This document shows positions 1 through 9,392 of a stretch of DNA of 64,000 nucleotides, in pieces. The DNA comes from Novacetimonas cocois. Lineage in GTDB: Bacteria > Pseudomonadota > Alphaproteobacteria > Acetobacterales > Acetobacteraceae. The notes under the pieces are model-generated. The model was not told where the DNA came from, did not search any database, and saw only the letters and a program-made list of their open reading frames with translations. The DNA is taken from contig NZ_QEXL01000008.1 in the NCBI RefSeq assembly GCF_003311635.1, positions 89,117 through 153,116 on the forward strand, written 5' to 3'. Numbering within the stretch: position 1 is the stretch's first letter; each line of letters opens with the position of its first letter. A program made the translations under genes and the position numbers.

Positions 1-51
1 TCCGATCTGGGCCAGTCGCGTGCCAAGGTACCGTCCGACGGTATAGGTCAT
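1..51 (-). CDS. pdc: Pyruvate decarboxylase, N-terminal fragment (cut by window edge)
   Basis: Only the first 17 codons lie in the window, reading leftward from an ATG at 51. The peptide MTYTVGRYLGTRLAQIG matches the conserved start of bacterial thiamine-diphosphate pyruvate decarboxylases (Zymomonas and Acetobacter type begin M-S/T-Y-T-V-G-x-Y-L-A-x-R-L-x-Q-I-G). The enzyme decarboxylates pyruvate to acetaldehyde in the cytoplasm. In acetic acid bacteria it feeds lactate-derived pyruvate to acetaldehyde and acetate, which suits the D-lactate dehydrogenase gene about 1.9 kb away. The call rests on a short stretch; an indolepyruvate or phenylpyruvate decarboxylase could share this start. Confidence 0.7.
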   Translation of the reverse strand, partial: MTYTVGRYLGTRLAQIG

Positions 52-283
52 GCTTCATGCTTTCTGTCTGCGTGTTCCAGAATTCGGGGAGGATGGCACC
101 GTATGCCCGTAGGACGACAGCGTCAGGAAACCCGAAATATATATTTGTAAGTCGCAAGTATTTATAAAAAGGACAATGACGGAATACGCATCACTCTCTT
201 TTCCTTTTTCTTTAGGTCACGAAGGCGTCAATCCCTTTTTCGTGTGTTGCTGAATCGAGAAATGCAATTTTAAAAGCCATTTT
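52..283. promoter_or_regulatory. Divergent promoter region between pdc and porin
   Basis: A 232-bp non-coding interval separates the leftward pdc start from the rightward porin start. The part from about 135 to 180 is AT-rich against a GC-rich background, as expected for promoters of both genes. No specific operator was identified. Confidence 0.4.
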
Positions 284-1876
284 ATGATTCGCCTTCTGAA
301 AATAATGAAGCGCGCCTATATCAATGGATTATATGATTTATACAAAATAGGACTCATGGGTTCACTTATGAGTTCCTGTTTTGCCTATTCTCCATCGCTG
401 GCGCAGCCGTCATTTGCGAACAGGAATGTTCAGAAACCTCTGCATGCCCGTGCCGGACTGCATGATGATGGACCTGTTGTCGCGCCGGCACAGGAACCGG
501 AGCCGGAAGCGGAACAGAAACAGGCCTCCAGACATGCCTCGGTTTCGACGCGGCTCAATACGATTTTCAGGACGGAAGGCCTGTCGATCCTGCTGAACAA
601 TCGTGAGGACGCCCTGCGGGTACGCGACCTGTCGGCAGGATATTATGCCTCGTCCGAGGCACCGGGACACATCCTGCCGCAGATCAGCGCCTTTCGCTCC
701 CGCCTGCAACGCTATGGCGTGACGTTCCAGTTTACGTACAAGGGCGAGGCTATGGCCGATGTGGGCGGCGGCATATCACGCGGCATGGATTATGTGCATG
801 AACTGACATTGCAGACCCAGTTCGATCTCGGCCGCCTGTTCGGGCTGAATGGCTGGACGGTGCATACGTTGCTGATGGAACGGGTGGGACGCGAAGTGTC
901 CCATGACCGGGTTGGCGATTACAATATCAGCCTGATGGAAGTGTACAGCCTGTCCGGTCATTCCGTCGCGCACCTGACGGACATGTACGCGCAGAAATCC
1001 TTTCTGGGGAACACGGTGGACCTGGCATTTGGGCGCATGGCGCTGACGCATGTGTTTTCCACGTCGCCACTGTTGTGCAGTTTCATGATGACCTGTTCCG
1101 CACCCGTCGCCATCAAGCTTGATACGGGATTCAGCGTCTATCCCAAGGCGACGTGGGGGGGCAGGGTGCGGCTGCGTCCCACGCGCGATACGCTGCTGCA
1201 GATGGGGGCATACAACGTCAGTCCCCTTGACGAGGACATCAGCGGCTGGGCATGGGCGGGCGAGAAAAGTACGGGCCTCATGCTGCCGGTTGAATTTACG
1301 TGGCAGCCCTTTCTGGGGCCGCGCCGGCTGCCCGGCCATTATGTCCTTGGGTTTGCGCACGATACGACCCGTTATGCCGACAATCTGGGAAGTGTACCCG
1401 CCGGTACCGCGCGGGCGCATGCAGGGGAGGCGCGCGACACGTTCTATCTGGAGGCCGACCAGATGATTTATCGAAAAGGTGGCACCAACCAGATGGCGGG
1501 CGGATACGTGCTGGGTGGATACATCCATAATACGCCTGACGTTTCCGTCATATCGGATGAATTCTATATCGGGTCGTCCCTGCTTGGCATCATTCCCTAT
1601 CGTCCCCATGACCGTTTCGGGGTGATGTATTCCTATTACCAGATCAGCCCCCGCACCACGGAGGGACAGCGCCTGCGCATGGATGCGGGGCTGCTGCCGG
1701 GGGGGCATGCCAATGGCGCGCAGACACATGCCGCCGTGCTGGAGGCCTATTACGGTGTCCCGGTCTATCCCGGCATCCTGGTCCAGCCAGAGTTCCAATA
1801 CATGATGCGCCCGGGGGAAACCTCGCACATTCCCAATGCAGAGGTCGTGGGCCTGAAAGTCATCGGCACCCTGTAG
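284..1876 (+). CDS. Carbohydrate-selective porin, OprB family
   Basis: A 530-residue outer-membrane porin of the OprB family, expected to form a beta-barrel for passive uptake of sugars or small organic compounds. The N-terminus has a signal peptide (hydrophobic stretch about residues 22-40, cleavage probably after SPSLA). A Pro/Glu-rich linker follows, then a barrel rich in alternating aromatic residues, ending in a short beta-strand. A second ATG at 305 could be the true start. It is clearly paralogous to the porin at 46561-48258: both carry HDRVG, TSPLLCSFM, SVYPKATWG and LPGHYVLG in the same order. The D-lactate dehydrogenase gene starts 43 bp downstream on the same strand, so the two are probably cotranscribed. 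The substrate cannot be read from the sequence. Confidence 0.88.
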   Translation: MIRLLKIMKRAYINGLYDLYKIGLMGSLMSSCFAYSPSLAQPSFANRNVQKPLHARAGLHDDGPVVAPAQEPEPEAEQKQASRHASVSTRLNTIFRTEGLSILLNNREDALRVRDLSAGYYASSEAPGHILPQISAFRSRLQRYGVTFQFTYKGEAMADVGGGISRGMDYVHELTLQTQFDLGRLFGLNGWTVHTLLMERVGREVSHDRVGDYNISLMEVYSLSGHSVAHLTDMYAQKSFLGNTVDLAFGRMALTHVFSTSPLLCSFMMTCSAPVAIKLDTGFSVYPKATWGGRVRLRPTRDTLLQMGAYNVSPLDEDISGWAWAGEKSTGLMLPVEFTWQPFLGPRRLPGHYVLGFAHDTTRYADNLGSVPAGTARAHAGEARDTFYLEADQMIYRKGGTNQMAGGYVLGGYIHNTPDVSVISDEFYIGSSLLGIIPYRPHDRFGVMYSYYQISPRTTEGQRLRMDAGLLPGGHANGAQTHAAVLEAYYGVPVYPGILVQPEFQYMMRPGETSHIPNAEVVGLKVIGTL

Positions 1877-1919
1877 GCAGTCTGCCGTCCGTTTCCCGCA
1901 ACAGAAAGAAGATCCCGCC

Positions 1920-3671
1920 ATGTTCGGAGCCCTGATATCCCGCCTTTCCCGCGCCCGTCACTCCAGCGGTGCGGATACCCCCTTTGTGGCGCAACTGCGC
2001 CAGATCGTGGGGGATGCGCATGTCCTGACGGACCCGGCCCGGACACTGCCATTCCGGCGGGGATTCCGCTTCGGGCTGGGAAACGCGCTTGCCGTGGTGC
2101 ATCCCGGCTCGCTTGTGGAACAATGGCGCGTCATCCAGGCCTGCATGAAGGCGGACAAGATCGTGCTGATGCAGGCGGCGAATACCGGCATTACCGGCGG
2201 TTCCACCCCTGATGGCAACGATTATGACCGCGATATCGTCATCATCAGCGGCATGCGGATGAAAAAGATATTCCTGATCGGTGGTGGACGTCAGGTTGTC
2301 TGCCTGCCCGGCGCCACGCTGGACCAGCTTGAACGCACGCTGGCGCCCATCGGGCGTGAACCGCATTCGGTCATCGGATCGTCATGTATCGGGGCCGCGG
2401 TATTCGGCGGCGTCAGCAACAATTCCGGCGGGGCCTTGGTGCAGCGCGGGCCGGCCTTTACACAGATGTCGATCTTCGCGCAGGCCGATGAACAGGGCAA
2501 CCTGCACCTTGTCAATCATCTGGGCATTGAACTCGGCTCCACGCCGGAAGAGATACTGGGCAACCTCGACCGGGGTGTCATTGCCGAAAAGGCGATCAAC
2601 TGGAAGGCGGGCAAGGGGCATGATGACGACTATGCCACGCATGTCCGTGATGTGGAGGCCGATACCCCCGCGCGTTACAATGCCGATCCGGCGCGCCTGT
2701 TCGAAGGGGCCGGGTGCGCGGGGCGTATGGCCCTGTTCGCGGTCCGGCTTGATACCTTTCCGGCGCAGCGCAATCCGGCAGTTTTCTATATCGGGACGAA
2801 CAATCCCGATGAACTCGAGGAAATCCGGCGGCATATCCTGACGTCGTTTTCCGAACTGCCGATCGCGGGCGAATACATCCATCGTGACGCGTTCGATATT
2901 GCCGAGGAATATGGCAAGGACACGTTCCTGATCATTCGCGCGATCGGCACCCGCCGCCTGCCGATGCTGTTCGCGCTGAAAAACCGCTTCGACCGCCTGA
3001 CGGAACGGGTTCCTTTCCTGCCGGGGAATATGAGTGACCGGATACTTCAGTTCCTCAGCAGGCTTTTCCCAAAACATCTTCCAAAACGCATGTATGAGTA
3101 CCGGGACCGCTTTGAACATCATCTGATGCTGAAGGTCGGCGCGGAACTGACGGACGAGGCACGTGCGTTCCTCGACAGTTTCTGCGCGCGAAGCGGGACC
3201 CGCTATTTTGCCTGCACACCCGATGAAGGGGCGAAGGCCTTTTTGCACCGTTTCGCGGCGGCGGGGGCGGCGATCCGTTATCGCACGACGCATCATCGCA
3301 CGGTGGAAAACATCGTCGCGCTGGATGTCGCGTTGCGGCGGAATGATCGAAACTGGTCCGAAACACTGCCGTCGGAGCTTGATCGCAGGCTGATCGTGAA
3401 GCTCTATTACGGGCATTTCCTGTGCCACGTCATGCATCAGGACTATATCGTGCGAAAGGGTAATGACTGCGCCGCGATCGAGACGCAGATGCTTGGGCTT
3501 CTTGACGCAAGGGGCGCGCGTTATCCGGCGGAACACAATTACGGTCACCTGTATGCCGCGCCGCCTGCGTTGCAGCAGCATTACCGCAGCCTTGACCCAT
3601 GCAACTGCTTCAATCCCGGCATCGGCAAGACCACGAAGCGCAGGAACTGGAAGGCCGAAAGCGTGGCCTGA
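1920..3671 (+). CDS. dld: Quinone-dependent D-lactate dehydrogenase
   Basis: A 583-residue FAD-dependent respiratory D-lactate dehydrogenase, close to the 571 residues of E. coli Dld. It oxidises D-lactate to pyruvate and passes electrons to membrane quinone as a peripheral inner-membrane protein. The FAD-binding segment ANTGITGGSTPDGNDYD (about residues 81-97) and the following IGSSCIGAAVFGGVSNNSGG are near-identical to the Dld signature. The C-terminal segment HNYGHLYAAP...DPCNCFNPGIGKT is also diagnostic. The ATG has a purine-rich GAAGA seven bases upstream. It lies directly behind the porin gene, and pdc at the window edge would use its product pyruvate. It converges on the MFS gene at 3754 across a hairpin. 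Confidence 0.95.
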   Translation: MFGALISRLSRARHSSGADTPFVAQLRQIVGDAHVLTDPARTLPFRRGFRFGLGNALAVVHPGSLVEQWRVIQACMKADKIVLMQAANTGITGGSTPDGNDYDRDIVIISGMRMKKIFLIGGGRQVVCLPGATLDQLERTLAPIGREPHSVIGSSCIGAAVFGGVSNNSGGALVQRGPAFTQMSIFAQADEQGNLHLVNHLGIELGSTPEEILGNLDRGVIAEKAINWKAGKGHDDDYATHVRDVEADTPARYNADPARLFEGAGCAGRMALFAVRLDTFPAQRNPAVFYIGTNNPDELEEIRRHILTSFSELPIAGEYIHRDAFDIAEEYGKDTFLIIRAIGTRRLPMLFALKNRFDRLTERVPFLPGNMSDRILQFLSRLFPKHLPKRMYEYRDRFEHHLMLKVGAELTDEARAFLDSFCARSGTRYFACTPDEGAKAFLHRFAAAGAAIRYRTTHHRTVENIVALDVALRRNDRNWSETLPSELDRRLIVKLYYGHFLCHVMHQDYIVRKGNDCAAIETQMLGLLDARGARYPAEHNYGHLYAAPPALQQHYRSLDPCNCFNPGIGKTTKRRNWKAESVA

Positions 3672-3700
3672 CCGGGGCGGCCGTCACCGAACGGCGCTTG

Positions 3701-3731
3701 CGGCGCATGGGAAACGGCCCCCCATGCGCCG
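3701..3731. terminator. Bidirectional hairpin between convergent genes
   Basis: A perfect 11-bp inverted repeat (CGGCGCATGGG, 9-base loop, CCCATGCGCCG) lies in the 82-bp gap between the convergent dld and MFS stop codons. There is no strong T tract, so its role as terminator is inferred from position and stem quality. Confidence 0.6.
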
Positions 3732-3753
3732 TCATGGCCCGGAACGGGACAAG

Positions 3754-4971
3754 TCAGGAATGCAGCTGTTCCGATGGGGCGGAGGTCGCCTTTGCCGTGG
3801 CATGAAGGCGTGTCGCATCCCTGGACTGAAAATATTGCGCCAGAAGCACCAGTCCGAAGCCGATGGCGGCAAAGCATGCCGCAAGGATGGGCAGGCCGGC
3901 ATAAGACCAGCGGGTGCCCACCACCACGCCGCCGGCCCATGCCCCGATGGCATTGCCGAAATTGAAGGAACTCTGGTTCATGACGGCCGCGATATTGGGC
4001 GCCGATCCGGAACAGGTCACCACATAGGTCTGTAACGGGGCCATCGGGGCGTAGATGAACACCCCCCACAGGAACAGCAGTACAAGGCAGCTCCAGACAT
4101 GCAGGCTGCCGGGTGCCAGGCAAAGCTGCACCAGCGCCACGGACGCCATCAGCCCGGCGCACGAAGGCAGCATCTTCCAGTCCGCCAGACGCCCACCCAG
4201 CAGGTTGCCAAGGCACAGCCCCCCGCCGATCATCAGCAGCACGCCATCGATCACATGCGGCGTCAGGCCAGTGCGGATCTGCAGGAAGGGCGAAATGTAG
4301 GTAAACAGGGAAAACATGCTGGAGGAGGTGCACATTGACACCAGCATCATCGTCACGACCAGCGGCTGCGTCATGGCGCGGAACTGTTCACGCAGCCTGA
4401 TGGGCGTTGCGGATTTTCCATCCTGCGGGATCCATATCCACATCGTGCCCAATGCCACGACGCCGATGCCGCAGATCAGCCAGAACGCCATGCGCCACGT
4501 GGTCATCTGCGCCACCACCGTTCCCAACGGCACGCCGAGGATCATGGCAAGCGTCAGGCCGATATAGACGAGGGAGAGGGCCTCGGCCCGTTTTTCCGGC
4601 ACGACAAGCTGGGCCGCCATGATGGAGGCCGCGCCATAGAACGTTCCATGCGAAAATGACGTCAGGACGCGCGCCGCCATCAGGAACCAGTATCCACCTG
4701 CGATGGCGCTGCAGGCATTGCCCGCGATGAAGATGGCCATCATCAGCAAAAGCGTATCGCGACGGGAAAAACTGTTGGTCAGCACCGCCACCAGCGGGGA
4801 GGCAATGGTCACGCCAATCGCATAGCCCGAGACCAGAAGGCCCGCCTGTGCGATCGTGACATGCAGGTCGCTTGATAACTGGGGCAGCAGCCCCATGACA
4901 ATGGTTTCCGTGGTGCCAAGGCCAAAAGCCCCGATTGCAAGGGCCAGCAGAGCAACAGGCAAGAACTCCAT
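3754..4971 (-). CDS. MFS transporter, DHA1-type efflux
   Basis: A 405-residue inner-membrane protein with about 12 hydrophobic segments, typical of major facilitator drug/sugar efflux proteins of the DHA1 (AraJ/YdhP-like) group. The first segment carries LAIGAFGLGTTE, the loop after TM2 carries NSFSRRD, and TM4-TM5 carry the conserved ARVLTSFSHG. Substrate unknown; family members export sugars, arabinose-like compounds or drugs by proton antiport. The gene stands alone, converging on dld and divergent from the permease at 5439. A purine run abuts the ATG rather than sitting at ideal spacing, so the start is moderately sure. Confidence 0.85.
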   Translation of the reverse strand: MEFLPVALLALAIGAFGLGTTETIVMGLLPQLSSDLHVTIAQAGLLVSGYAIGVTIASPLVAVLTNSFSRRDTLLLMMAIFIAGNACSAIAGGYWFLMAARVLTSFSHGTFYGAASIMAAQLVVPEKRAEALSLVYIGLTLAMILGVPLGTVVAQMTTWRMAFWLICGIGVVALGTMWIWIPQDGKSATPIRLREQFRAMTQPLVVTMMLVSMCTSSSMFSLFTYISPFLQIRTGLTPHVIDGVLLMIGGGLCLGNLLGGRLADWKMLPSCAGLMASVALVQLCLAPGSLHVWSCLVLLFLWGVFIYAPMAPLQTYVVTCSGSAPNIAAVMNQSSFNFGNAIGAWAGGVVVGTRWSYAGLPILAACFAAIGFGLVLLAQYFQSRDATRLHATAKATSAPSEQLHS

Positions 4972-5438
4972 CCTTTTCGATGAGGGGCATGCAGTACGGG
5001 CGATATCCGCGTTTCATCGTTTTTCATACCGGGCATGCCTGCGCCAGTGCCGCCATGGGGCTTCTGATCTTCCTGATTTACCATTGCTGTCTGGTAAAAA
5101 ACCTGAATGAACCTGCATGGCGCATGAAAAGGGAGCGATCTGCGGTATTTCTGGTTAATTCATATATAAATTCGCCTGTTCCATTGATGTATTTTATAAA
5201 TACCATGCCATCTGCGATGTCCCGCCATTCAGGACAGGTCTCCGATGCCGGGCGGTCTCCCGCTGAAAGGCAAGGGGCCAGCAGGTTCGTGTCGGGGAAG
5301 GGAAATGGATTTTTAAAAATTCCTGATAGCTGTAAAAGGACACGCGGCCGGGATGCCGGATGCGGCCCCCTGGCCGTTATCGCAGGAAGCGTGAGGCCTG
5401 GTGGAGGGACGACAGATTGATGGGAATTCCCTGCTTTT
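4972..5438. other. 467-bp intergenic region, no gene seen
   Basis: This lies between the divergent MFS and TauE/SafE genes. It contains an AT-rich stretch around 5140-5220 that may hold promoters. Open frames here have no recognisable domain, ribosome-binding site or convincing codon pattern. Confidence 0.5.
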
Positions 5439-6236
5439 ATGGATGGCGGTGGCATGGTGTCTGATCCCGCGCACGTGCTGCTTGAACTGCTGTCGGGGGG
5501 CGTCGTGGGGTTTACCCTTGGCCTGATCGGGGGCGGGGGATCCATTCTGGCCGTGCCGTTGATGGTCTATGTGGTGGGGGTGTCGAACCCGCATGTGGCA
5601 ATCGGGACCAGCGCGGTCAGCGTGGCGGTCAATGCCCTGGCGGGACTGGTGCATCATGCGCGCGCGCAGACCGTGAAATGGCGGTGCGCGGCCATTTTTG
5701 CGTCATGCGGCATCGTGGGGGCATTGGTCGGTGCCTCCGTCGGCAAGGCGGTCGATGGCAGGCGGCTGCTGCTGTGTTTCGCCATCCTGATGATCGGGGT
5801 GGGATTCCTCATGCTGCGGGGGCGGCATGATCGTGGATGCGCCGATGCGCAGTGCAATCGCCAGAACGCGTCAAAGGTCATGACCTTTGGCGGTCTGACC
5901 GGGCTGCTGTCCGGTTTCTTCGGGATCGGCGGCGGTTTCCTGATCGTGCCGGGACTGATCGCATCGACCCATATGCCGATCCTTAACGCCGTGGGCACGT
6001 CGCTGGTGGCTGTTGCGGCTTTCGGCCTCAGCACCGCGATCAGTTACATGATTTCAGGCTATATCGACTGGGGGCTGGCGGCGCTGTTCATTATCGGAGG
6101 AACAGTGGGAAGCTATGCCGGGATGCGGGTTTCGCGCCGGATGGCGGGATCATCCGGCGCACTGACCATATTTTTTGCCGGGGTGATTTTCTGCGTGGCG
6201 ACCTACATGATCTGGCGCTGCGAAGCGGGGGGATAG
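5439..6236 (+). CDS. Sulfite exporter TauE/SafE family permease
   Basis: A 265-residue inner-membrane protein with two homologous halves, each carrying the family's Gly-rich motif: GLIGGGGSILAVP near residue 30 and GFFGIGGGFLIVP near residue 160, each followed by a G-T-S signature (IGTSAVSV, VGTSLVAV). Family members move small anions such as sulfite or sulfoacetate across the membrane; the substrate here is unknown. An ATG at 5454 (MVSDPAH) is an equally good start. The gene is monocistronic and converges on the flippase gene across a strong hairpin. Confidence 0.87.
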   Translation: MDGGGMVSDPAHVLLELLSGGVVGFTLGLIGGGGSILAVPLMVYVVGVSNPHVAIGTSAVSVAVNALAGLVHHARAQTVKWRCAAIFASCGIVGALVGASVGKAVDGRRLLLCFAILMIGVGFLMLRGRHDRGCADAQCNRQNASKVMTFGGLTGLLSGFFGIGGGFLIVPGLIASTHMPILNAVGTSLVAVAAFGLSTAISYMISGYIDWGLAALFIIGGTVGSYAGMRVSRRMAGSSGALTIFFAGVIFCVATYMIWRCEAGG

Positions 6237-6237
6237 C

Positions 6238-6269
6238 CCCTGCCTGTAGGATCGGGCCGACAGGCAGGG
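6238..6269. terminator. Bidirectional hairpin, TauE gene / flippase
   Basis: A perfect 10-bp inverted repeat (CCCTGCCTGT, 12-base loop, ACAGGCAGGG) fills the 39-bp gap between two convergent stop codons. Position and symmetry indicate a shared terminator, although no long T tract follows. Confidence 0.65.
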
Positions 6270-6275
6270 CCGCCA

Positions 6276-7817
6276 TTATCCCTGTGAATGCCAGCCCAGG
6301 CCCTGCCGTCCCAGTGTCCATGCCTGACCAAGCATCTGGCGTATGGAGTTCCTTTCCTCATCCGCCAGACCCTGCCGCCACAGGACGACATAAAATATCG
6401 TCAGGCCAACCGCCGCGATCAGACAACTGACAAGATGTGAAGTATGGGGCAGCGCCAGCAGCAGGGCCCCCACGCCCGCGATCGCCGTTGGCAGCAGATG
6501 GCGTATCACCTGCGTCAGCCAGGAATACAGCCGGATGCCCAGACGGATGCGCACCAGACAGTCCATGACACTGCGGCTGGCCCATGCGAAAGCCGCGCCA
6601 TTGACGCCGAACCAGTGCAGAAACAGCAGCAGCAGCGGTATATAGACGATAACCTCCACCACCGACAGCATGGCGTTCATTTCCGCCCGTCCTATGCCGT
6701 CAAGGAAACCGGCAGCCACCGCATCCATGCCGAAGACGAAGACCCCGATGCTCAGGCATTTCATGATAAGCGTGCTGTGCCGTGCAAAATCCGCCCCGAC
6801 CCACAACGCCAGAATATCATGGCTGAAGATGGAGCCGATCAGGCAGAAGGGAAACAGCAGCCCCACAACCGTCAGGATGCTGTTGCGATACAGGGCGACG
6901 GTGGCGGCGGTATCCGTCCGCCAGCATGCGGCCATGGCGGGATAGGCGGTGCTGGTCACAGCCATGGTAATCATCGAAAGGCGGGCCACCACGTCAAACG
7001 CGGTGGTGTAGTATCCCGTCACTGCGGCGGACAGCACCGTCGCGATCATGAAGCGGTCCATATAGGACAGGATCGGAAACATCAGGTTGGAAATGGTCAT
7101 CCACCCGCCAATCCGGAACAGCGGCCGCAACAGTGCGAATGCGGGACGGGCATGCCGCAGGGAGGGCATGATGCGCAGGCACACAAGCCCGTATCCCACC
7201 GTCATCGCCAGCCGGCATAGCGCAAGCACCAGCATGACGCCCACCAAGCTGTCCCAGACCTGAAGGATCAGCAGGGGACCAAGGTAATACATGATGGAAA
7301 TGGGAATGTTGATCAGGTTCGCCGTGCGGAACGCCTGATACGCGGACATGACCCCCCACATCGCGGCGTTGATCATCACCAGCGGCGCGGTCGCGCACAG
7401 CACCCACATGGACACCATCGTCTGGTACCGCAGGTCCGCGGGAATTTTCAGACCATGATAAACCCACAGCCGCACGCACAACGCGGCGATCAGTCCCCCC
7501 ACCAGCCCGAACAGGCCGAGCGTGAGGATACCGGTCAATGTCAGGCTGGCGCTTTCTTCTTCGCAGCCATCGGTAATGCGTTCGGCAATGGCGCGGGTCA
7601 GTGCACGTCCCAGCCCGAAATCAAAGATGCCGAATGTCCCGACCAGGCTGAGCGCGATGGTCAGCACGCCCCACCGGGCAAGGCCCAGCCTGTCGATGAG
7701 GGGAGGAGTGACCAGCAGGGCAACCGCGACCGGCCCGATACGGCCCAGCATGTTCCATCCTGCATTGAACAGTACCGTCTGCATGCGGGTCAGCCGCGCA
7801 TGTTGCGAAGATGTCAT
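6276..7817 (-). CDS. Polysaccharide flippase, Wzx/MATE-like
   Basis: A 513-residue protein with about 12-14 hydrophobic segments and few charged loops, typical of the polysaccharide biosynthesis (Wzx) branch of the MVF/MATE exporters. Such proteins flip undecaprenyl-diphosphate-linked repeat units from the cytoplasmic to the periplasmic face for Wzy polymerisation. Supporting segments are the amphipathic N-terminus (FNAGWNMLGRIG), LGLARWGVLTIA before TM2 and FDFGLGRALTRAIAE, a pattern common in Wzx proteins. The ATG has AGGA ten bases upstream. It sits next to galE at the edge of the EPS locus and is the only flippase candidate there, so it probably serves that pathway. Confidence 0.85.
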   Translation of the reverse strand: MTSSQHARLTRMQTVLFNAGWNMLGRIGPVAVALLVTPPLIDRLGLARWGVLTIALSLVGTFGIFDFGLGRALTRAIAERITDGCEEESASLTLTGILTLGLFGLVGGLIAALCVRLWVYHGLKIPADLRYQTMVSMWVLCATAPLVMINAAMWGVMSAYQAFRTANLINIPISIMYYLGPLLILQVWDSLVGVMLVLALCRLAMTVGYGLVCLRIMPSLRHARPAFALLRPLFRIGGWMTISNLMFPILSYMDRFMIATVLSAAVTGYYTTAFDVVARLSMITMAVTSTAYPAMAACWRTDTAATVALYRNSILTVVGLLFPFCLIGSIFSHDILALWVGADFARHSTLIMKCLSIGVFVFGMDAVAAGFLDGIGRAEMNAMLSVVEVIVYIPLLLLFLHWFGVNGAAFAWASRSVMDCLVRIRLGIRLYSWLTQVIRHLLPTAIAGVGALLLALPHTSHLVSCLIAAVGLTIFYVVLWRQGLADEERNSIRQMLGQAWTLGRQGLGWHSQG

Positions 7818-7918
7818 GGAGTTATGATCCTGCCCGTTCTGCGATGGTGTGATATCGGGTCATGACGGTTCCCCATACGAATGGACCGTGCCGTGAACGC
7901 GGAATTCCAAAATCCGCG

Positions 7919-9016
7919 TTACGACGGGGTGGGTCGGTACGCTTCGTCCGCGATGACGGGAATGGGGAAGTCCGCGATATGCGGCGGCAGGGGGATTTGC
8001 GGGGTTTCGTGGGAAAATGCGGGCTGGGGCACGGGGGCCGCATATCCTTCCGGATGGGTCAGGCGCCAGCGGTAGGCGGTTTCGACGATATCATCAAGGG
8101 AGGCGATGCGCGGCGTCCATCCCGTTTCCGTCCGCAGCCGTTGCGAACCCGCGATCAGGATGGCCGGGTCGCCCGGCCGGCGATCGGCCCAGGACCAGTT
8201 GATGCGTTGTCCCGTGACGCGCTCGACAGAGCGGATGACATCAAGGTTTGAAAACCCTGTTGTATTGCCGACATTGTATGTGACGCTGCGTGTCTCGATC
8301 TGTTCCAGCGCGACCAGATGCGCATGGGCAAGATCGGTGACATGGATGTAATCGCGCACGCATGTTCCGTCATGCGTGTCGTAATCCGCGCCAAAAAGGG
8401 AAAGGCGTTCCCGGCGTCCCAGCGCGGTATCGATCGCAAGCGGGATCAGGTGGGTTTCGGGACGGTGATCTTCGCCCGCGCGTCCCATGGGATCCGATCC
8501 GGCGGCGTTGAAGTAACGCAGGCATGCACTATGCAGTCCGTAAATCTTTTCCGACCAGTGCAGGACACGTTCAATCAGGAACTTGCTTTCCCCGTAAGGG
8601 GAGCCCGGATTGACGTCCGCATGTTCCATGATCGGCTGCTGTTCAGGCGTGCCGAACAGCGCGGCGGTGGAGGAAAAGACAAACCGGCGGATGGAATGAT
8701 ATACGCACAGTTCGATAAGTTGCAGGCTGTTAAGGTAATTTTGCCGCAGGTAGGTAAATGGCGAACGCATGCTGTCCCCGACAAGGGAGAGGGCGGCGAA
8801 ATGCAGTACTCCGTCGAACCTTTCGTGCTCCATGATCCCGCCCAGAAGGGCCTGATCCGAAAGATCGCCGACAATCAGAGGAACATCCGCAGGAACGGCT
8901 GCCCTGTGGCCCGTGCTGAGATTATCGAACACCACGACGGAATGACCTGCATCGCGCAGGGCAAGTACTACATGGCTGCCGACGAAACCGGCCCCCCCTG
9001 TCACAAGGTAATGCAT
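7919..9016 (-). CDS. galE: UDP-glucose 4-epimerase
   Basis: A 365-residue short-chain dehydrogenase-type sugar epimerase that interconverts UDP-glucose and UDP-galactose. The N-terminal NAD-binding motif TGGAGFVGSH, the catalytic Tyr-Lys in SPYGESK, the SSTAALFG strand and the segment LRYFNAAGSDP are all characteristic of GalE. The frame is open for 13 codons further upstream, but the ATG at 9016 is preferred: AGGAAG stands six bases before it and the protein then starts directly with the Rossmann fold (MHYLVTGGAG). It shares the minus strand with the flippase and probably supplies UDP-galactose for the EPS. The C-terminal tail beyond the fold (about 35 residues) is Pro-rich. Confidence 0.94.
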   Translation of the reverse strand: MHYLVTGGAGFVGSHVVLALRDAGHSVVVFDNLSTGHRAAVPADVPLIVGDLSDQALLGGIMEHERFDGVLHFAALSLVGDSMRSPFTYLRQNYLNSLQLIELCVYHSIRRFVFSSTAALFGTPEQQPIMEHADVNPGSPYGESKFLIERVLHWSEKIYGLHSACLRYFNAAGSDPMGRAGEDHRPETHLIPLAIDTALGRRERLSLFGADYDTHDGTCVRDYIHVTDLAHAHLVALEQIETRSVTYNVGNTTGFSNLDVIRSVERVTGQRINWSWADRRPGDPAILIAGSQRLRTETGWTPRIASLDDIVETAYRWRLTHPEGYAAPVPQPAFSHETPQIPLPPHIADFPIPVIADEAYRPTPS

Positions 9017-9392
9017 CGGAATCTTCCTGTAATGTTGGGATGCCATCTGAACCAACCTGCCGGAATGATCCCTCTGGCTGCTTGTCGCGAACGACCGGAA
9101 GATGCAGCGGGTTCCACGGGGATGCGAAAGTCATAAAGAATTTAATATTACATTTTTCATTATATATTTTCTGATTAATATATAATCAGAGTAATATTTC
9201 ATGGATGAAATGGTCGCGGAAATGTGCCGGATGCTCCTGTCATGGGGACCATGTCATTGCGTCTTGTGCAGGGACACGGAATGGAAATGACCGAAAATAT
9301 TTTCCATCTTCCAGAACCGTACCGCCCGCTGGCCTGTTTCATCCGACAGATCATGTGACGGGCGTGATCCAATCCAGCACAGGGAACGGGAT
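9017..9392. promoter_or_regulatory. Divergent promoter region, galE / acyltransferase
   Basis: A 376-bp non-coding region with a very AT-rich core (about 9135-9200) between two divergent EPS-related genes. The core contains a perfect dyad listed separately. No gene was found here. Confidence 0.5.
9170..9190. promoter_or_regulatory. Perfect 8-bp dyad, probable operator
   Basis: TCTGATTA and TAATCAGA form a perfect inverted repeat around a 5-base AT spacer, 21 bp in all, inside the AT-rich divergent promoter region of galE and the acyltransferase. The size suits a dimeric regulator. The regulator is unknown and the match is from sequence symmetry only. Confidence 0.45.

Noticed and set aside
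4935-5420. A 161-codon plus-strand frame in the MFS/TauE gap.
   Set aside because: It starts inside the MFS gene, passes through an AT-rich promoter-like region and has no recognisable motif.
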